64,000 nt of DNA. Source: an uncultured Lachnospiraceae bacterium. Lineage in GTDB: Bacteria; Bacillota; Clostridia; Lachnospirales; Lachnospiraceae. The position numbers were made by a program, and so were the translations under genes. The notes under the pieces are model-generated. The model worked only from the letters and a program-made list of their open reading frames with translations, did not search any database and was not told where the DNA came from. The stretch is taken from NCBI GenBank assembly GCA_910578555.1, contig CAJTPS010000005.1:155204-219203 (forward strand). Direction: 5' to 3'. Positions 25,994 through 34,166 of the stretch are shown here, one piece after another (position 1 is the stretch's first letter; each line of letters starts with the position of its first letter).

Positions 25994-27676
25994 TTATTCG
26001 GCAGACACAATATAATAGTAAATCGGCTGACCGCCATACTGTAACTCGATATCACAGGAAGCGTATTTTTGTTCTACCTGTCCGCGCAGATTCTCCGCAT
26101 CCTCTTCCGTAATTTCCGAACCATAATAGATGCTGATCAGTTCCATCTCATCTGACATCATCTCGTCGATCATACCCATAGTCACCTCAGATATGGCCGT
26201 ACCCACAGAGAGAATACCGGAATCACCGATCCCCATGAAATCCCCCTGCTTGATTTCCTTGCCGTCTATGCTTGTATCTCTGACTGCATACGTTACCTGA
26301 CCGGTAGCCACATTGGCGATCTCATCCGTCATGGTTTTCGTATTTTCTTCCACAGTCAGATCCGGCACATAGTTAATCACTGCCGTAATGCCCTGCGGAA
26401 CAGTCTTCGTGGGAATCACTACGATCTTCTTATCCTTAACGAGTGATTGCGCCTGATTCGCCGCCAGTATAATATTCTTATTATTCGGCAATATGAAAAT
26501 CGTATCGGCATTGACCTGATCAATGGCATTGAGCATATCTTCCGTACTCGGGTTCATCGTCTGACCGCCCTCGATGATATGATCTACGCCGAGGCCTCTG
26601 AAGATCTCGTTGATGCCGTCTCCTACGGAAACTGCAATAAATCCGACATCCTTCTTCGGCTGCTCCGCCGCGGCAGGTGCCGCCGCTGCCTTCTGCGACT
26701 GCTTGAACAGCTTCTCCTGATGCTCCAGACGCATATTATCTATTTTCATATTTGACAGTGCACCATACTTTAAAGCTTTCTGGATAGCAAGCCCCGGGTC
26801 GTTGGTATGTACATGTACCTTTACCACGTCCTCATCCGCTACGACTACGATGGAATCCCCGATCGATTCCAGATATGCCTTGAAATCCATCTCCGTCTTA
26901 ATATTAAACACTTTATTCAGCATGATAATAAACTCGGTACAGTAACCGAATTTGATATCCGCATTCGCCTGCGCCTCCAGGCTGGCTCCCGCAGACTGAC
27001 CGCCCGTATGGGATCTGTGTTCTGCGTTGAGCGTCAGATCAATCTCTTTGCCAAGATAGGCATCATATACGCCTTTTAATACCTGCATGAGCCCTTGACC
27101 GCCCGAGTCAACCACTCCTGCCTGCTTCAATACAGGGAGCATCTCCGGTGTCTGTTCCAACACTTCATCCGCCCGCGCGATCACCTGCGCCAGAAAATCC
27201 GCCATATCCTCCATGCCGCTGTCTGCCAGTTCACGTGCTTTGATCGCGGCGCCCTTCGCCACCGTCAGGATTGTACCCTCCTTCGGCTTCATAACCGCTT
27301 TATAGGCTGTCTCCACAGCCTTCTCAAACGCGGAAGCGACCACGGGAATCGTAATCTCGTCACATTCCTTGACAACTTTGGTAAAACCGCGGAACAACTG
27401 TGACAGTATAACGCCGGAATTTCCTCTTGCGCCTCTTAAAGAACCGGAAGAAATAGCCTTGCACAGCGACTGCATGTCGATATCACCCATATCGTGAAGC
27501 GCCGCCACTTCTCTCGCCGCAGACATGATCGTCAACGTCATATTCGTACCGGTATCTCCGTCCGGAACCGGGAAAACATTTAATTCATTGATCCATTCTT
27601 TCTTACTTTCAAGATTCTTAGCTCCTGCCAGAAACAGCTTCGCCATTGTCTCGGCATTAATCGTATTTGAAACCAC
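25994..27676 (-). CDS. DAK2-domain protein, FakA-like fatty acid kinase (YloV family)
   Basis: A 560-residue protein. The N-terminal DAK2 kinase domain has NVFPVPDGDTGTNMTLT (the Asp residues bind Mg-ATP) and GARGNSGVILSQLFRG; the C-terminal half carries the DegV-like FakA C domain (FILPNNKNIILAA and VPTKTVPQG). Known FakA phosphorylates fatty acids held by FakB/DegV proteins. The start is a GTG at 27676, eight bases after GGGAGG. It follows the Asp23 gene by 14 bases, the conserved YloU-YloV pair. Confidence 0.92.
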   Translation of the reverse strand: MVSNTINAETMAKLFLAGAKNLESKKEWINELNVFPVPDGDTGTNMTLTIMSAAREVAALHDMGDIDMQSLCKAISSGSLRGARGNSGVILSQLFRGFTKVVKECDEITIPVVASAFEKAVETAYKAVMKPKEGTILTVAKGAAIKARELADSGMEDMADFLAQVIARADEVLEQTPEMLPVLKQAGVVDSGGQGLMQVLKGVYDAYLGKEIDLTLNAEHRSHTGGQSAGASLEAQANADIKFGYCTEFIIMLNKVFNIKTEMDFKAYLESIGDSIVVVADEDVVKVHVHTNDPGLAIQKALKYGALSNMKIDNMRLEHQEKLFKQSQKAAAAPAAAEQPKKDVGFIAVSVGDGINEIFRGLGVDHIIEGGQTMNPSTEDMLNAIDQVNADTIFILPNNKNIILAANQAQSLVKDKKIVVIPTKTVPQGITAVINYVPDLTVEENTKTMTDEIANVATGQVTYAVRDTSIDGKEIKQGDFMGIGDSGILSVGTAISEVTMGMIDEMMSDEMELISIYYGSEITEEDAENLRGQVEQKYASCDIELQYGGQPIYYYIVSAE

Positions 27677-27690
27677 TACAATGTCCTCCC

Positions 27691-28050
27691 TTAGTCAATC
27701 ACTTTGACACCTTCTACGAAGATGTTTATTTTTTCTATTTCAATTCCGGTAAATTCTTCCACTTTATATTTTACATTACTGATCAGATTATCCGATACCG
27801 CAAGAATACTCACGCCATAAGACACGATAATATGAAAATTAAGCGTCAGCTTATTATTATTCAAAAGCACCTGAATTCCACGTGTCATACTGTCCTTCCG
27901 GAGCAGTCTGACAAGTCCGTCCCTGACATTCATAACCGCCATGCCGACTACGCCGAAACATTCCATCGCCACTGTGCCAGCGTACTGTGCAACGACTTCC
28001 TGATCGATCGAAATATTCCCCATATGAGTGTCCATTGAAGAAACTTTCAT
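27691..28050 (-). CDS. Asp23/Gls24 family protein (YloU-like)
   Basis: A 119-residue Asp23 protein. MGNISIDQEVVAQYAGTVAMECFGVVGMA at the N-terminus and GVSILAVSDNLISNVKYKVEEFTGIEIEKINIFVEGVKV at the C-terminus are typical. The family is linked to envelope stress and alkaline shock; the molecular role is unclear. AAGGAGGTAACTT gives an ideal ribosome site. It is the first gene before the FakA-like gene and is transcribed divergently from rpmB. Confidence 0.92.
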   Translation of the reverse strand: MKVSSMDTHMGNISIDQEVVAQYAGTVAMECFGVVGMAVMNVRDGLVRLLRKDSMTRGIQVLLNNNKLTLNFHIIVSYGVSILAVSDNLISNVKYKVEEFTGIEIEKINIFVEGVKVID

Positions 28051-28085
28051 AAGTTACCTCCTTATTATTCTGAATATACATTGAT

Positions 28086-28114
28086 ATTATAACCCGTTCT
28101 ATTAAAAAATGAAA
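28086..28114 (-). promoter_or_regulatory. Promoter of the Asp23-FakA-like operon
   Basis: On the minus strand, TTTCAT (28109-28114), 17 bases, perfect TATAAT (28086-28091), 35 bases before the Asp23 start. The minus 35 box is weak. Confidence 0.6.
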
Positions 28115-28173
28115 CAAAAATATCCAGAATTTACCGCCGGCTTACTTTTATCTCCAAAATATGTATTTTTTGC

Positions 28174-28202
28174 TTGCATTCCGATTTACTTTCTGCTATT
28201 AT
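28174..28202 (+). promoter_or_regulatory. Sigma-A promoter of rpmB
   Basis: TTGCAT (28174-28179), 17 bases, TATTAT (28197-28202), 85 bases before the rpmB start. GGAGGTGCAAAG then precedes the ATG. The leader of about 75 bases shows no recognised riboswitch. Confidence 0.75.
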
Positions 28203-28287
28203 ACAAATGTTGTGTGAGCATAAATCAGACACGGAATGCTTTAGATAAAGCAAATAAGAATCGATTGTATCGTTAGGAGGTGCAAAG

Positions 28288-28473
28288 ATGGCTAAATGTG
28301 ATATTTGTGGTAAAGGCGCTCATTTCGGGAATAACGTAAGCCATTCTCATAGAAGATCTAACAGAATTTGGAATTCTAATGTCAAGAATGTTATGTGCAA
28401 AGTGAACGGCGCAAATAAGAAGCTGCATGTCTGCACACGCTGCTTAAGATCCGGCAAAGTTGAGAGAGCTTAA
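28288..28473 (+). CDS. rpmB: 50S ribosomal protein L28, zinc-ribbon form
   Basis: A 61-residue L28: MAKCDICGKGAHFGNNVSHSHRRSNR and a second pair CTRC. The two Cys-x2-Cys pairs (positions 4/7 and about 51/54) mark the zinc-binding (C+) version. It is a single-gene unit with its own promoter and terminator, divergent from the Asp23 operon, a common arrangement in Firmicutes. Confidence 0.97.
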   Translation: MAKCDICGKGAHFGNNVSHSHRRSNRIWNSNVKNVMCKVNGANKKLHVCTRCLRSGKVERA

Positions 28474-28503
28474 TCTCTTCCGGACAGATCATACGAAAAT
28501 ATG

Positions 28504-28536
28504 AAAGAGTTTGTCGCGAAGACAAACTCTTTTTTA
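28504..28536 (+). terminator. Intrinsic terminator of rpmB
   Basis: AAAGAGTTTGTC / GACAAACTCTTT, a perfect 12-bp stem with a five-base loop followed by a T run, 30 bases after the rpmB stop codon. Confidence 0.95.
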
Positions 28537-28556
28537 TCTTATTTCTTTCCGCTTCT

Positions 28557-28599
28557 CCGAGTTCGCGAAACGAATCTCGCAATCGAGCCACGCTCGATT
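28557..28599 (-). repeat. Two-hairpin element, copy C (after J-domain gene)
   Basis: On the minus strand AATCGAGC / GCTCGATT with a three-base loop (28581-28599) begins two bases after the TAG of the J-domain gene, followed by the second hairpin of the CGAG-A-TTCG / CGAA-CTCG type (28557-28579) and GGAGAAGCGG. It lies in the convergent gap between rpmB and the J-domain gene. Confidence 0.85.
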
Positions 28600-28601
28600 T
28601 G

Positions 28602-29153
28602 CTATGCCTGCTTCGAGCCTTCATAATTTCCTTTCAGACACTCATACTCTCTGTTGATTCTCTGGATGATCTCCTTATCTCCCGCCAGGTTATCCGGATG
28701 AAAAATCTTGATCAGATCCTTATACCGTTTCTTTAAGGCAAGCGGATTGCTGACACCCTGAAAGAAGACCGACACATCCAGTCCGCTCTCGTAGACCGCA
28801 CGCTCTCCCATGATCTCCCGCTCAGCAGCCAGTCGCGCCCACTCCTTGTCCAGCCGGCGTCTGTCAATATCCAGCTGGCTGAAGCCGCTCTGCAGAATCT
28901 CCATCTTCTTTTCGAAGAACTGGTTGTCCTCCTTCAGTCGCTGCCGCTCTGAAGAAATCTTATGATTCAGAAGCTTCATCTCCTCCTGAAACTGTATTTT
29001 CTCCTTCAGGAACTGTTCCTGCATCCGCTCCAGTTCCTTGGCCGCAGTAACCAGACGTATATTCTCACGAAAAAGCCATGATTTCAATTCCTGTAATTCA
29101 TCTTCCGCTCCATGTACAAGCGTTTCTTCAAAGGTTTCCTCAAAATTTTTCAT
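28602..29153 (-). CDS. Coiled-coil protein with C-terminal J domain
   Basis: A 183-residue protein. About residues 20-110 are a long charged coiled coil (AAKELERMQEQFLKEK and so on). The C-terminal 50 residues form a J domain: KKRYKDLIKIFHPDNLAG with the HPD tripeptide, then INREYECLK. It would stimulate DnaK ATPase, tethered by the coiled coil to an unknown client. AGGAGTTTTGATCGA precedes the ATG. It is last in a group with gerW and DUF2953. Confidence 0.85.
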   Translation of the reverse strand: MKNFEETFEETLVHGAEDELQELKSWLFRENIRLVTAAKELERMQEQFLKEKIQFQEEMKLLNHKISSERQRLKEDNQFFEKKMEILQSGFSQLDIDRRRLDKEWARLAAEREIMGERAVYESGLDVSVFFQGVSNPLALKKRYKDLIKIFHPDNLAGDKEIIQRINREYECLKGNYEGSKQA

Positions 29154-29184
29154 TCGATCAAAACTCCTGCTGTGTCAGCTTACG

Positions 29185-29325
29185 TCAATCACAGCAAAAA
29201 AAATTATAACCAATCAGTAACAATAAGACAATAAGAACCAGCCCTACAAACCGATTCACCAGAAAAAGCATAAACAGCATACCCGCGGCAATGCAGAAAG
29301 CTGCAAGACCTATCAGTTTTTTCAT
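29185..29325 (-). CDS. Small membrane protein, 46 residues
   Basis: An ATG at 29325 with AGAGGGAG six bases upstream opens a 46-codon frame: MKKLIGLAAFCIAAGM, then a hydrophobic run through VGLVLIVLLLLIGYNFF and a Cys-Cys-Asp end. Two close membrane segments are predicted by eye. The strong ribosome site and the position between gerW and the J-domain gene on the same strand argue that it is real. No family recognised. Confidence 0.65.
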   Translation of the reverse strand: MKKLIGLAAFCIAAGMLFMLFLVNRFVGLVLIVLLLLIGYNFFCCD

Positions 29326-29385
29326 ATGCGCTCCCTCTGCCTATGCTTCTTTGTACAGTATATGCTGCGTCATGCAAATTTGTTC

Positions 29386-29778
29386 TTAAGATTCTCCTTC
29401 CGGAAAAGCAATATCCACTGCCTTGTCATCCTCAATCATCTCTTCCTTGGGTGCCGTGAATTTGTCCACAATATCCGGTATCATATCAAGTACTTTGGTT
29501 ATGGTATCCTGATTCTTGACATTGACCAGTTTCGTGGAACCGTTCTTGATCACAAGTACTGCGCTGGGTGACATCTTCGCGGTAAATCCGCCCGCACCGC
29601 CATTCTTCTTATCGGCAGCGCTTGCGCCGGCACCGACGCCGAAGCTGACATCCACAAGCGGCAGAATGATCGTATCACCGATCTGTGTAGCATCCCCGAC
29701 TACCGTCTTCGTACCGATCACGGCGTTCATACCTTTCATCAATGATTCAACAACACCGGTAAAGTTATTCTCTGCCAT
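29386..29778 (-). CDS. gerW: Sporulation protein GerW (YtfJ)
   Basis: A 130-residue protein with the GerW signatures MKGMNAVIGTKTVVGDATQIGDTIILPLVDVSFGVGAG and a glycine-rich stretch GGAGGFTAKMSPSAVLVI. In Bacillus it is needed for germination response to some germinants. The ATG follows the DUF2953 stop directly (TAAATG), with GGAGG nine bases before it. The DUF2953-gerW pairing is conserved in Firmicutes and supports the assignment. It is the clearest sporulation marker in the window. Confidence 0.94.
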   Translation of the reverse strand: MAENNFTGVVESLMKGMNAVIGTKTVVGDATQIGDTIILPLVDVSFGVGAGASAADKKNGGAGGFTAKMSPSAVLVIKNGSTKLVNVKNQDTITKVLDMIPDIVDKFTAPKEEMIEDDKAVDIAFPEGES

Positions 29779-30831
29779 TTACACAGCCTCCTTCTTCAAT
29801 AGATTAATTAAACTTCTGATATCTTTATTCCTGTAAACCCGTATCAATACCCGTAAAAATGTATACGCTCTGATTCTGCCCTGAATATACAGTTCACCCT
29901 CGATATGTGTGCCTTCGCACGCAAAGTCTCCGACAAGCCTCACATGTTGCCCGATCAACGGGTACAGCATACCGTATAATGCAAGAATCTGTCCTGTAGC
30001 CGCCGGATCGTCCATACCGACACTAAGATCCGCCTCGAATTTATCCGGCTTCAGTTTCCTGAACACATAACCGAGCTCACGCTTACTCAGTTCCAGGGAT
30101 CGCTTGAAAGAATCGCTCTCCAGCACTTCCCGATAATACTGTATATTATCCAACGTAAATCTTATTTTATCACAGAACTTTCGGATTGTGTACTGTATAT
30201 TTTCAAAGAACGCTTTTATTTTATCGACCGCATATTTGATCTTCTCTATAATTCCTTTTATTTTTTCTATGCATTTACGGATCATGCGGAACAGCGAAAA
30301 CCCTCCGTCGTCTTCCGATGACCCTTCGCCATCCTCTCCCGGCTCCGGCACAGAATCCTGTGGTGTCAAGCTGTCCGTGCTCCCCGTCAAGGAAGGTGTA
30401 AAACCGTCGTCGATTACAGTCTCTTCGTTTCCGGCCTCCACTTCGTCGTCCTGACTGCTCTCATTTTCCGCGCCGGTTTCATTCTCCGGTTCATTTGGCT
30501 GTTTCCGCTTCTTACGGTTCTTCTTTTTTCTTCCGGTATCTTTTGTCTTCCTTTCTTTAACCGGTATACGGAATATCGTAAAAACAAAAATTCTCACCCG
30601 TACGATCACCTCTGCCGGATAGCGCACAAGGATATTTACCAGATGCAGCAGCCATGTGATCCTGACATGCGCCGTAACGGGCGGCTTTCCTTCCCCCTCT
30701 TCTCTGGACACCTTGATCCGGTACCTGACCGGGACAAAAAGCCCGCAGAGAACGGAAAGAATCAGAAATCCCAGAATACATAACAGGACGATCCCTATGA
30801 TTTTTAAAATGAGTAGAATAATATGTAGCAT
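29779..30831 (-). CDS. DUF2953 membrane protein
   Basis: A protein of about 350 residues. A single hydrophobic N-terminal segment (MLHIILLILKIIGIVLLCILGFLILSVL) is followed by VRYRI, a long low-complexity linker of Lys/Arg then Asp/Glu/Ser (about residues 95-175) and a C-terminal domain with GMDDPAATGQILALYGMLYPLIG, typical of DUF2953. The ATG at 30831 is preferred to a TTG at 30864 that has no ribosome site. It is directly upstream of gerW; a sporulation link is inferred. Confidence 0.85.
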   Translation of the reverse strand: MLHIILLILKIIGIVLLCILGFLILSVLCGLFVPVRYRIKVSREEGEGKPPVTAHVRITWLLHLVNILVRYPAEVIVRVRIFVFTIFRIPVKERKTKDTGRKKKNRKKRKQPNEPENETGAENESSQDDEVEAGNEETVIDDGFTPSLTGSTDSLTPQDSVPEPGEDGEGSSEDDGGFSLFRMIRKCIEKIKGIIEKIKYAVDKIKAFFENIQYTIRKFCDKIRFTLDNIQYYREVLESDSFKRSLELSKRELGYVFRKLKPDKFEADLSVGMDDPAATGQILALYGMLYPLIGQHVRLVGDFACEGTHIEGELYIQGRIRAYTFLRVLIRVYRNKDIRSLINLLKKEAV

Positions 30832-30909
30832 ACGATCCGTAAATGCTTCCTTTTCCGATTTCAAATATACTGTTATGATGCATTGCCAACGGTATAAAAC
30901 ACAGGTCGT

Positions 30910-31224
30910 TTAGCGGCTCCGGCCGCGGAACAGATAGGCAATCAGGTCTGCCGTACCTGTCTTTTGTAAGGCTTCCTCCGTGATCCGGCAGATGAGTTCC
31001 TGCGCTTCGTCCTTACTGCCCGCAATTCCGATCACATACGGCGGATTTTCTTTATAATTATATTGCTGCAGCATGAGGCTGTGGAAAATTTCGATTCTCC
31101 TGTCCTTCTCCACATATGCGATTACATAGACGTTCGTGAGTTTCGCATATTTCTTCAGTTTTCTTTTTATTTTATCGGGATCACTGATAGTATCCCCGAT
31201 ATACAGGTTTTTATAAAATTTCAT
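30910..31224 (-). CDS. Conserved-looking protein of unknown function, 104 residues
   Basis: A basic protein: MKFYKNLYIGDTI, then DPDKIKRKLKKYAKL, a hydrophobic strand VYVIAYVEKDRRIEIFHS, and NPPYVIGIAGSKDEAQELICRI, suggesting an alpha/beta fold without membrane segments. The ATG at 31224 is chosen; an in-frame TTG lies 12 bases upstream and overlaps a weak GGTTGGAA ribosome site. It is divergent from the chemoreceptor gene and upstream of DUF2953. I do not recognise it. Confidence 0.7.
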   Translation of the reverse strand: MKFYKNLYIGDTISDPDKIKRKLKKYAKLTNVYVIAYVEKDRRIEIFHSLMLQQYNYKENPPYVIGIAGSKDEAQELICRITEEALQKTGTADLIAYLFRGRSR

Positions 31225-31323
31225 GGCAGTTTCCAACCGAATTAAGTCATTTATTCAACAGCTTAAATCATTTTAACATACTTTGTGTAAAATAAAAAGA
31301 AATAAAAGAATTGAGTTTTCCCA

Positions 31324-31352
31324 TTGAGTTTATCTCTTAACTGTTCTAAAAT
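31324..31352 (+). promoter_or_regulatory. Promoter of the chemoreceptor gene
   Basis: TTGAGT (31324-31329), 17 bases, TAAAAT (31347-31352), about 32 bases before the ATG at 31384. This looks like a housekeeping sigma-A promoter, not the TAAA/GCCGATAA motility type often seen before chemoreceptor genes. Confidence 0.65.
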
Positions 31353-31383
31353 AGAGTTCATAGATGAAATTGAAGGTGTGCAT

Positions 31384-32997
31384 ATGATGAACTTATTTTC
31401 CAAAAACAACAAATCAAAACATGAAACAGCCGTCGTCCAGAACCGGAATATTGATGTCATTCTCTCCACTGTGGATGCGGTAAAATCCTCCAGCACGGAC
31501 ATTGTAAACGAAGTGACGGTAGTCCGCGATCTCGCTGACGAAAATAAACACAGTGCAAACACTGTGGTGAATAATATGGAGGAGCTGACCGGACAGAACG
31601 CGGTCCTTTCCGAGAAGACCGATTCCTCCATCAGCATGACCAGCGATATCCAGAAACAGGTGGAGAATATCGCTTCCATGATCTCACAGATGGTTCTGCT
31701 GGTGAATGAGACCAACACCCATGCCGGTGAAAGCTCACGCGAACTGGCAGAGGTGGTGGAATCCACACATACTATGGCGGCACTATCCAATGATGTGAGC
31801 AGCATCGTGAAAGAATTCTCCGAAGAGTTTGCCATGGTAAAGGAGGAAACCGTCTCCATCGAGAGCATCACTGCTCAGACCAACCTGCTTTCCTTAAACG
31901 CATCGATTGAGGCGGCCAGAGCCGGAACCGCGGGACGCGGCTTTGCCGTGGTAGCCGATCAGATCCGCAAGCTGAGTGTTGAGACCAAGGCCTCTTCCTC
32001 CAGTATCATGGAGGCGCTGAACCATCTGGAAGAAACATCCGCCAGAATGACGAACGCCATCGAGAAAGTGATCGAGATCATTCAACTGAATCTGGAGAAA
32101 ATCACACAGGTGAATACCAGCGTAGTCAGTATTTCTGATGATTCCCAGACATTGAACAGCAATATCTCCCGCATCGACGATGCCATCAAGGAAGTGGAAC
32201 AGTCCAATCAGAATATGGTTGAGAATATGCAGCAGATCTCCGACGCCATGTCCGTGATGAGCAATTATGTGGAAAACGCTTCCGACAACGCCAAGAGCAT
32301 GCTGAAGAAATACGAGCAGACCACCGTGAATGTTGGAAAAATCGAAGCGTCTGTGGGTAATCTTGTGGTACAGCTGGGAGAAGGCGGATTCATGGGCATT
32401 CAGGATGCCAAACCGGGCTGTAAAGTCTCTATTATCGCACTGGATAAAGACGGCGCGCCCGATAAAGAATATTACGGTCAGGTCGTGCGCCAGCAGGGTG
32501 CGGAAGTTGTGGTAGATACCCGTCCCAAATCCATTCCGGGCGGCTCGGATACATCCGCGCAGTATCATCTGCAGATGATTCTCGGAAACGTTCTGTATCA
32601 CTGGACGGAAGTTACTGTCTCCGCGGTATCGGAAGGCGGCGTTACATATTATCGCGCAGTGACGGGCGCCAATCCCAAAGTAATGCAGCGCAAGAAGAAC
32701 CCGCGTCTGGAAATCCACTGTCCCTGCGAGGTATCCATTGACGGCAGTCCGAGAACATATCATGGAAAGATGCTGGATATCAGCGAAAGCGGTATGGCAT
32801 TCACTGCCACGGATGCGGACTTTGAAGCGGCCGAAAAGAAAATGATCACCGTCAACATACCCCAGCTTCCGATTCCGAAGGCACGCACGGTGCAGGCATA
32901 CATCATGCGGTGTAAGAAGGGAGGAAGCGGCTATATTATAGGCTGCCGGCTCTCAGAAAACAATCTTGCTATCCAGCAGTATATCGAAACACAATAA
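31384..32997 (+). CDS. Soluble chemoreceptor fused to a C-terminal PilZ domain
   Basis: A 537-residue protein with no membrane segment. Residues about 20-330 are a chemoreceptor coiled coil with the conserved tip ITAQTNLLSLNASIEAARAG (around 160-180) that contacts CheA/CheW. From about 345 a YcgR-like N domain (CKVSIIALDKDG) leads into a PilZ domain with RKKNPR (Arg436, Arg441) and DISESG (465-470), the two c-di-GMP binding motifs. It would couple c-di-GMP level to chemotaxis signalling in the cytoplasm. The ATG at 31384 fits GAAGGTG and lies after the promoter. It is followed by an HD-GYP gene. Confidence 0.92.
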   Translation: MMNLFSKNNKSKHETAVVQNRNIDVILSTVDAVKSSSTDIVNEVTVVRDLADENKHSANTVVNNMEELTGQNAVLSEKTDSSISMTSDIQKQVENIASMISQMVLLVNETNTHAGESSRELAEVVESTHTMAALSNDVSSIVKEFSEEFAMVKEETVSIESITAQTNLLSLNASIEAARAGTAGRGFAVVADQIRKLSVETKASSSSIMEALNHLEETSARMTNAIEKVIEIIQLNLEKITQVNTSVVSISDDSQTLNSNISRIDDAIKEVEQSNQNMVENMQQISDAMSVMSNYVENASDNAKSMLKKYEQTTVNVGKIEASVGNLVVQLGEGGFMGIQDAKPGCKVSIIALDKDGAPDKEYYGQVVRQQGAEVVVDTRPKSIPGGSDTSAQYHLQMILGNVLYHWTEVTVSAVSEGGVTYYRAVTGANPKVMQRKKNPRLEIHCPCEVSIDGSPRTYHGKMLDISESGMAFTATDADFEAAEKKMITVNIPQLPIPKARTVQAYIMRCKKGGSGYIIGCRLSENNLAIQQYIETQ

Positions 32998-32999
32998 AA

Positions 33000-33060
33000 A
33001 ATCGAGCTGCGCTCGATTGTGAGATTTGCCTGCGGCAAACTCGGATAACCGGAGGAATGT
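33000..33060 (+). repeat. Two-hairpin element, copy D (after chemoreceptor gene)
   Basis: AATCGAGC / GCTCGATT (33000-33018) starts two bases after the chemoreceptor TAA; the second hairpin TGAG-A-TTTGCC / GGCAAA-CTCG follows at 33020-33043, then GATAACCGGAGGAATGTCCTA, close to the tail of the 75-bp units at 49641-50002. A single copy. Confidence 0.9.
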
Positions 33061-33101
33061 CCTATAAATTCAAAGCATCCGATACTTAAAGGAGGGATCC
33101 T

Positions 33102-34157
33102 ATGAAAAATATAGCACGCATGGCACTTGAAAACGGAATGGTAATCGGAGAAGACGTCTACAGCTACCAGAATAAACTGATTTATCCGAAAGACACTGTC
33201 GTGGATGATTCCGTGGTTGCACGGCTCGCCCGCCACTCCATTATGTGTGTATCCATTATGGAAGAAATCGATTATGCCACCACACATTTCGAGAAAGTCC
33301 GATTAAGTTCCGAGTTCAAGACTTTTGAACTGACATACAATAACTGCATGGCGATCTACCGTAAGATGATGAAAGGATTTGTGGAGCAGGGCGCTCCTGT
33401 CAAGATGGGCAGTCTGATGGAACTGTATGTCAAGATCTCTTCCCGCGCAAGAGGCGGTGAACAGCTTCTGGATTTCCTCTATAACATGCTGCCCAGCGAA
33501 GACGACATGACCCATGCGCACTGCCTGAATTCCGCGCTGATCGCCGGTGTGTTCGGCACATGGCTCAATCTTTCCAGGGAAGATATTGTCCTGCTGATCC
33601 AGTGCGCTTTCTTCTATGATATCGGCAAGCTGAAACTGCCGCAGGATCTGTTGTGGAAATCCGGAAAACTGACCGATCTGGAATTTACGAAACTGAAAAC
33701 CCACACGATGCTGGGCTTTGATATGCTAAAGGACCGCGGCATGGATGAACACGTGCTGAAAGCAACGCTCATGCACCATGAACGCTGCGACGGTTCCGGA
33801 TACCCTTCCAGGCTGCGATCCGACAAGATCGATATTTACGCTAAATACATAGCGATCATAGATGCCTACGAGGCGATGACTTCCGCCAGAACCTACCGGG
33901 TATCCCTGAATCCGTTTCAGGTGATCGCCAATTTCGAGAAGGACGGCTATGTCAAATTTGACGAAGATATCCTCAAACCGATTCTGTCCCATATTGCTGC
34001 AACACAATTAGGATTCACGGTGCGGCTGACAGATGATACGGAAGGTAAAATCGTCCGCATCAATCAGGATAGTCTCACCAGACCGGTTCTTGACATCGGT
34101 GAGACTGAGATAGACCTTGCAATGAAACCGGATCTCGATATTGCCGCGATCTATTAA
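33102..34157 (+). CDS. HD-GYP domain protein with altered HD motif
   Basis: A 351-residue protein: an N-terminal domain (about 1-120), an HD-GYP domain (about 125-300) and a short beta-rich tail. HD-GYP enzymes hydrolyse cyclic di-GMP using a di- or tri-iron centre. His140, His201, His225-His226 and GSGYP (231-235) are present, but the hallmark HDIGK is Tyr172-Asp173-Ile-Gly-Lys, so one metal ligand is lost. It may be inactive or act as a c-di-GMP sensor. AAAGGAGGGATCCT precedes the ATG. It follows the PilZ chemoreceptor, 104 bases away, across a repeat. Confidence 0.9.
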   Translation: MKNIARMALENGMVIGEDVYSYQNKLIYPKDTVVDDSVVARLARHSIMCVSIMEEIDYATTHFEKVRLSSEFKTFELTYNNCMAIYRKMMKGFVEQGAPVKMGSLMELYVKISSRARGGEQLLDFLYNMLPSEDDMTHAHCLNSALIAGVFGTWLNLSREDIVLLIQCAFFYDIGKLKLPQDLLWKSGKLTDLEFTKLKTHTMLGFDMLKDRGMDEHVLKATLMHHERCDGSGYPSRLRSDKIDIYAKYIAIIDAYEAMTSARTYRVSLNPFQVIANFEKDGYVKFDEDILKPILSHIAATQLGFTVRLTDDTEGKIVRINQDSLTRPVLDIGETEIDLAMKPDLDIAAIY

Positions 34158-34166
34158 TACTGATTT

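Noticed and set aside
31225..31383. c-di-GMP riboswitch before the PilZ chemoreceptor
   Set aside because: The promoter lies only about 32 bases from the start codon, leaving no room for an aptamer, and no GEMM core motif is present. The gap before HD-GYP holds only the two-hairpin repeat.
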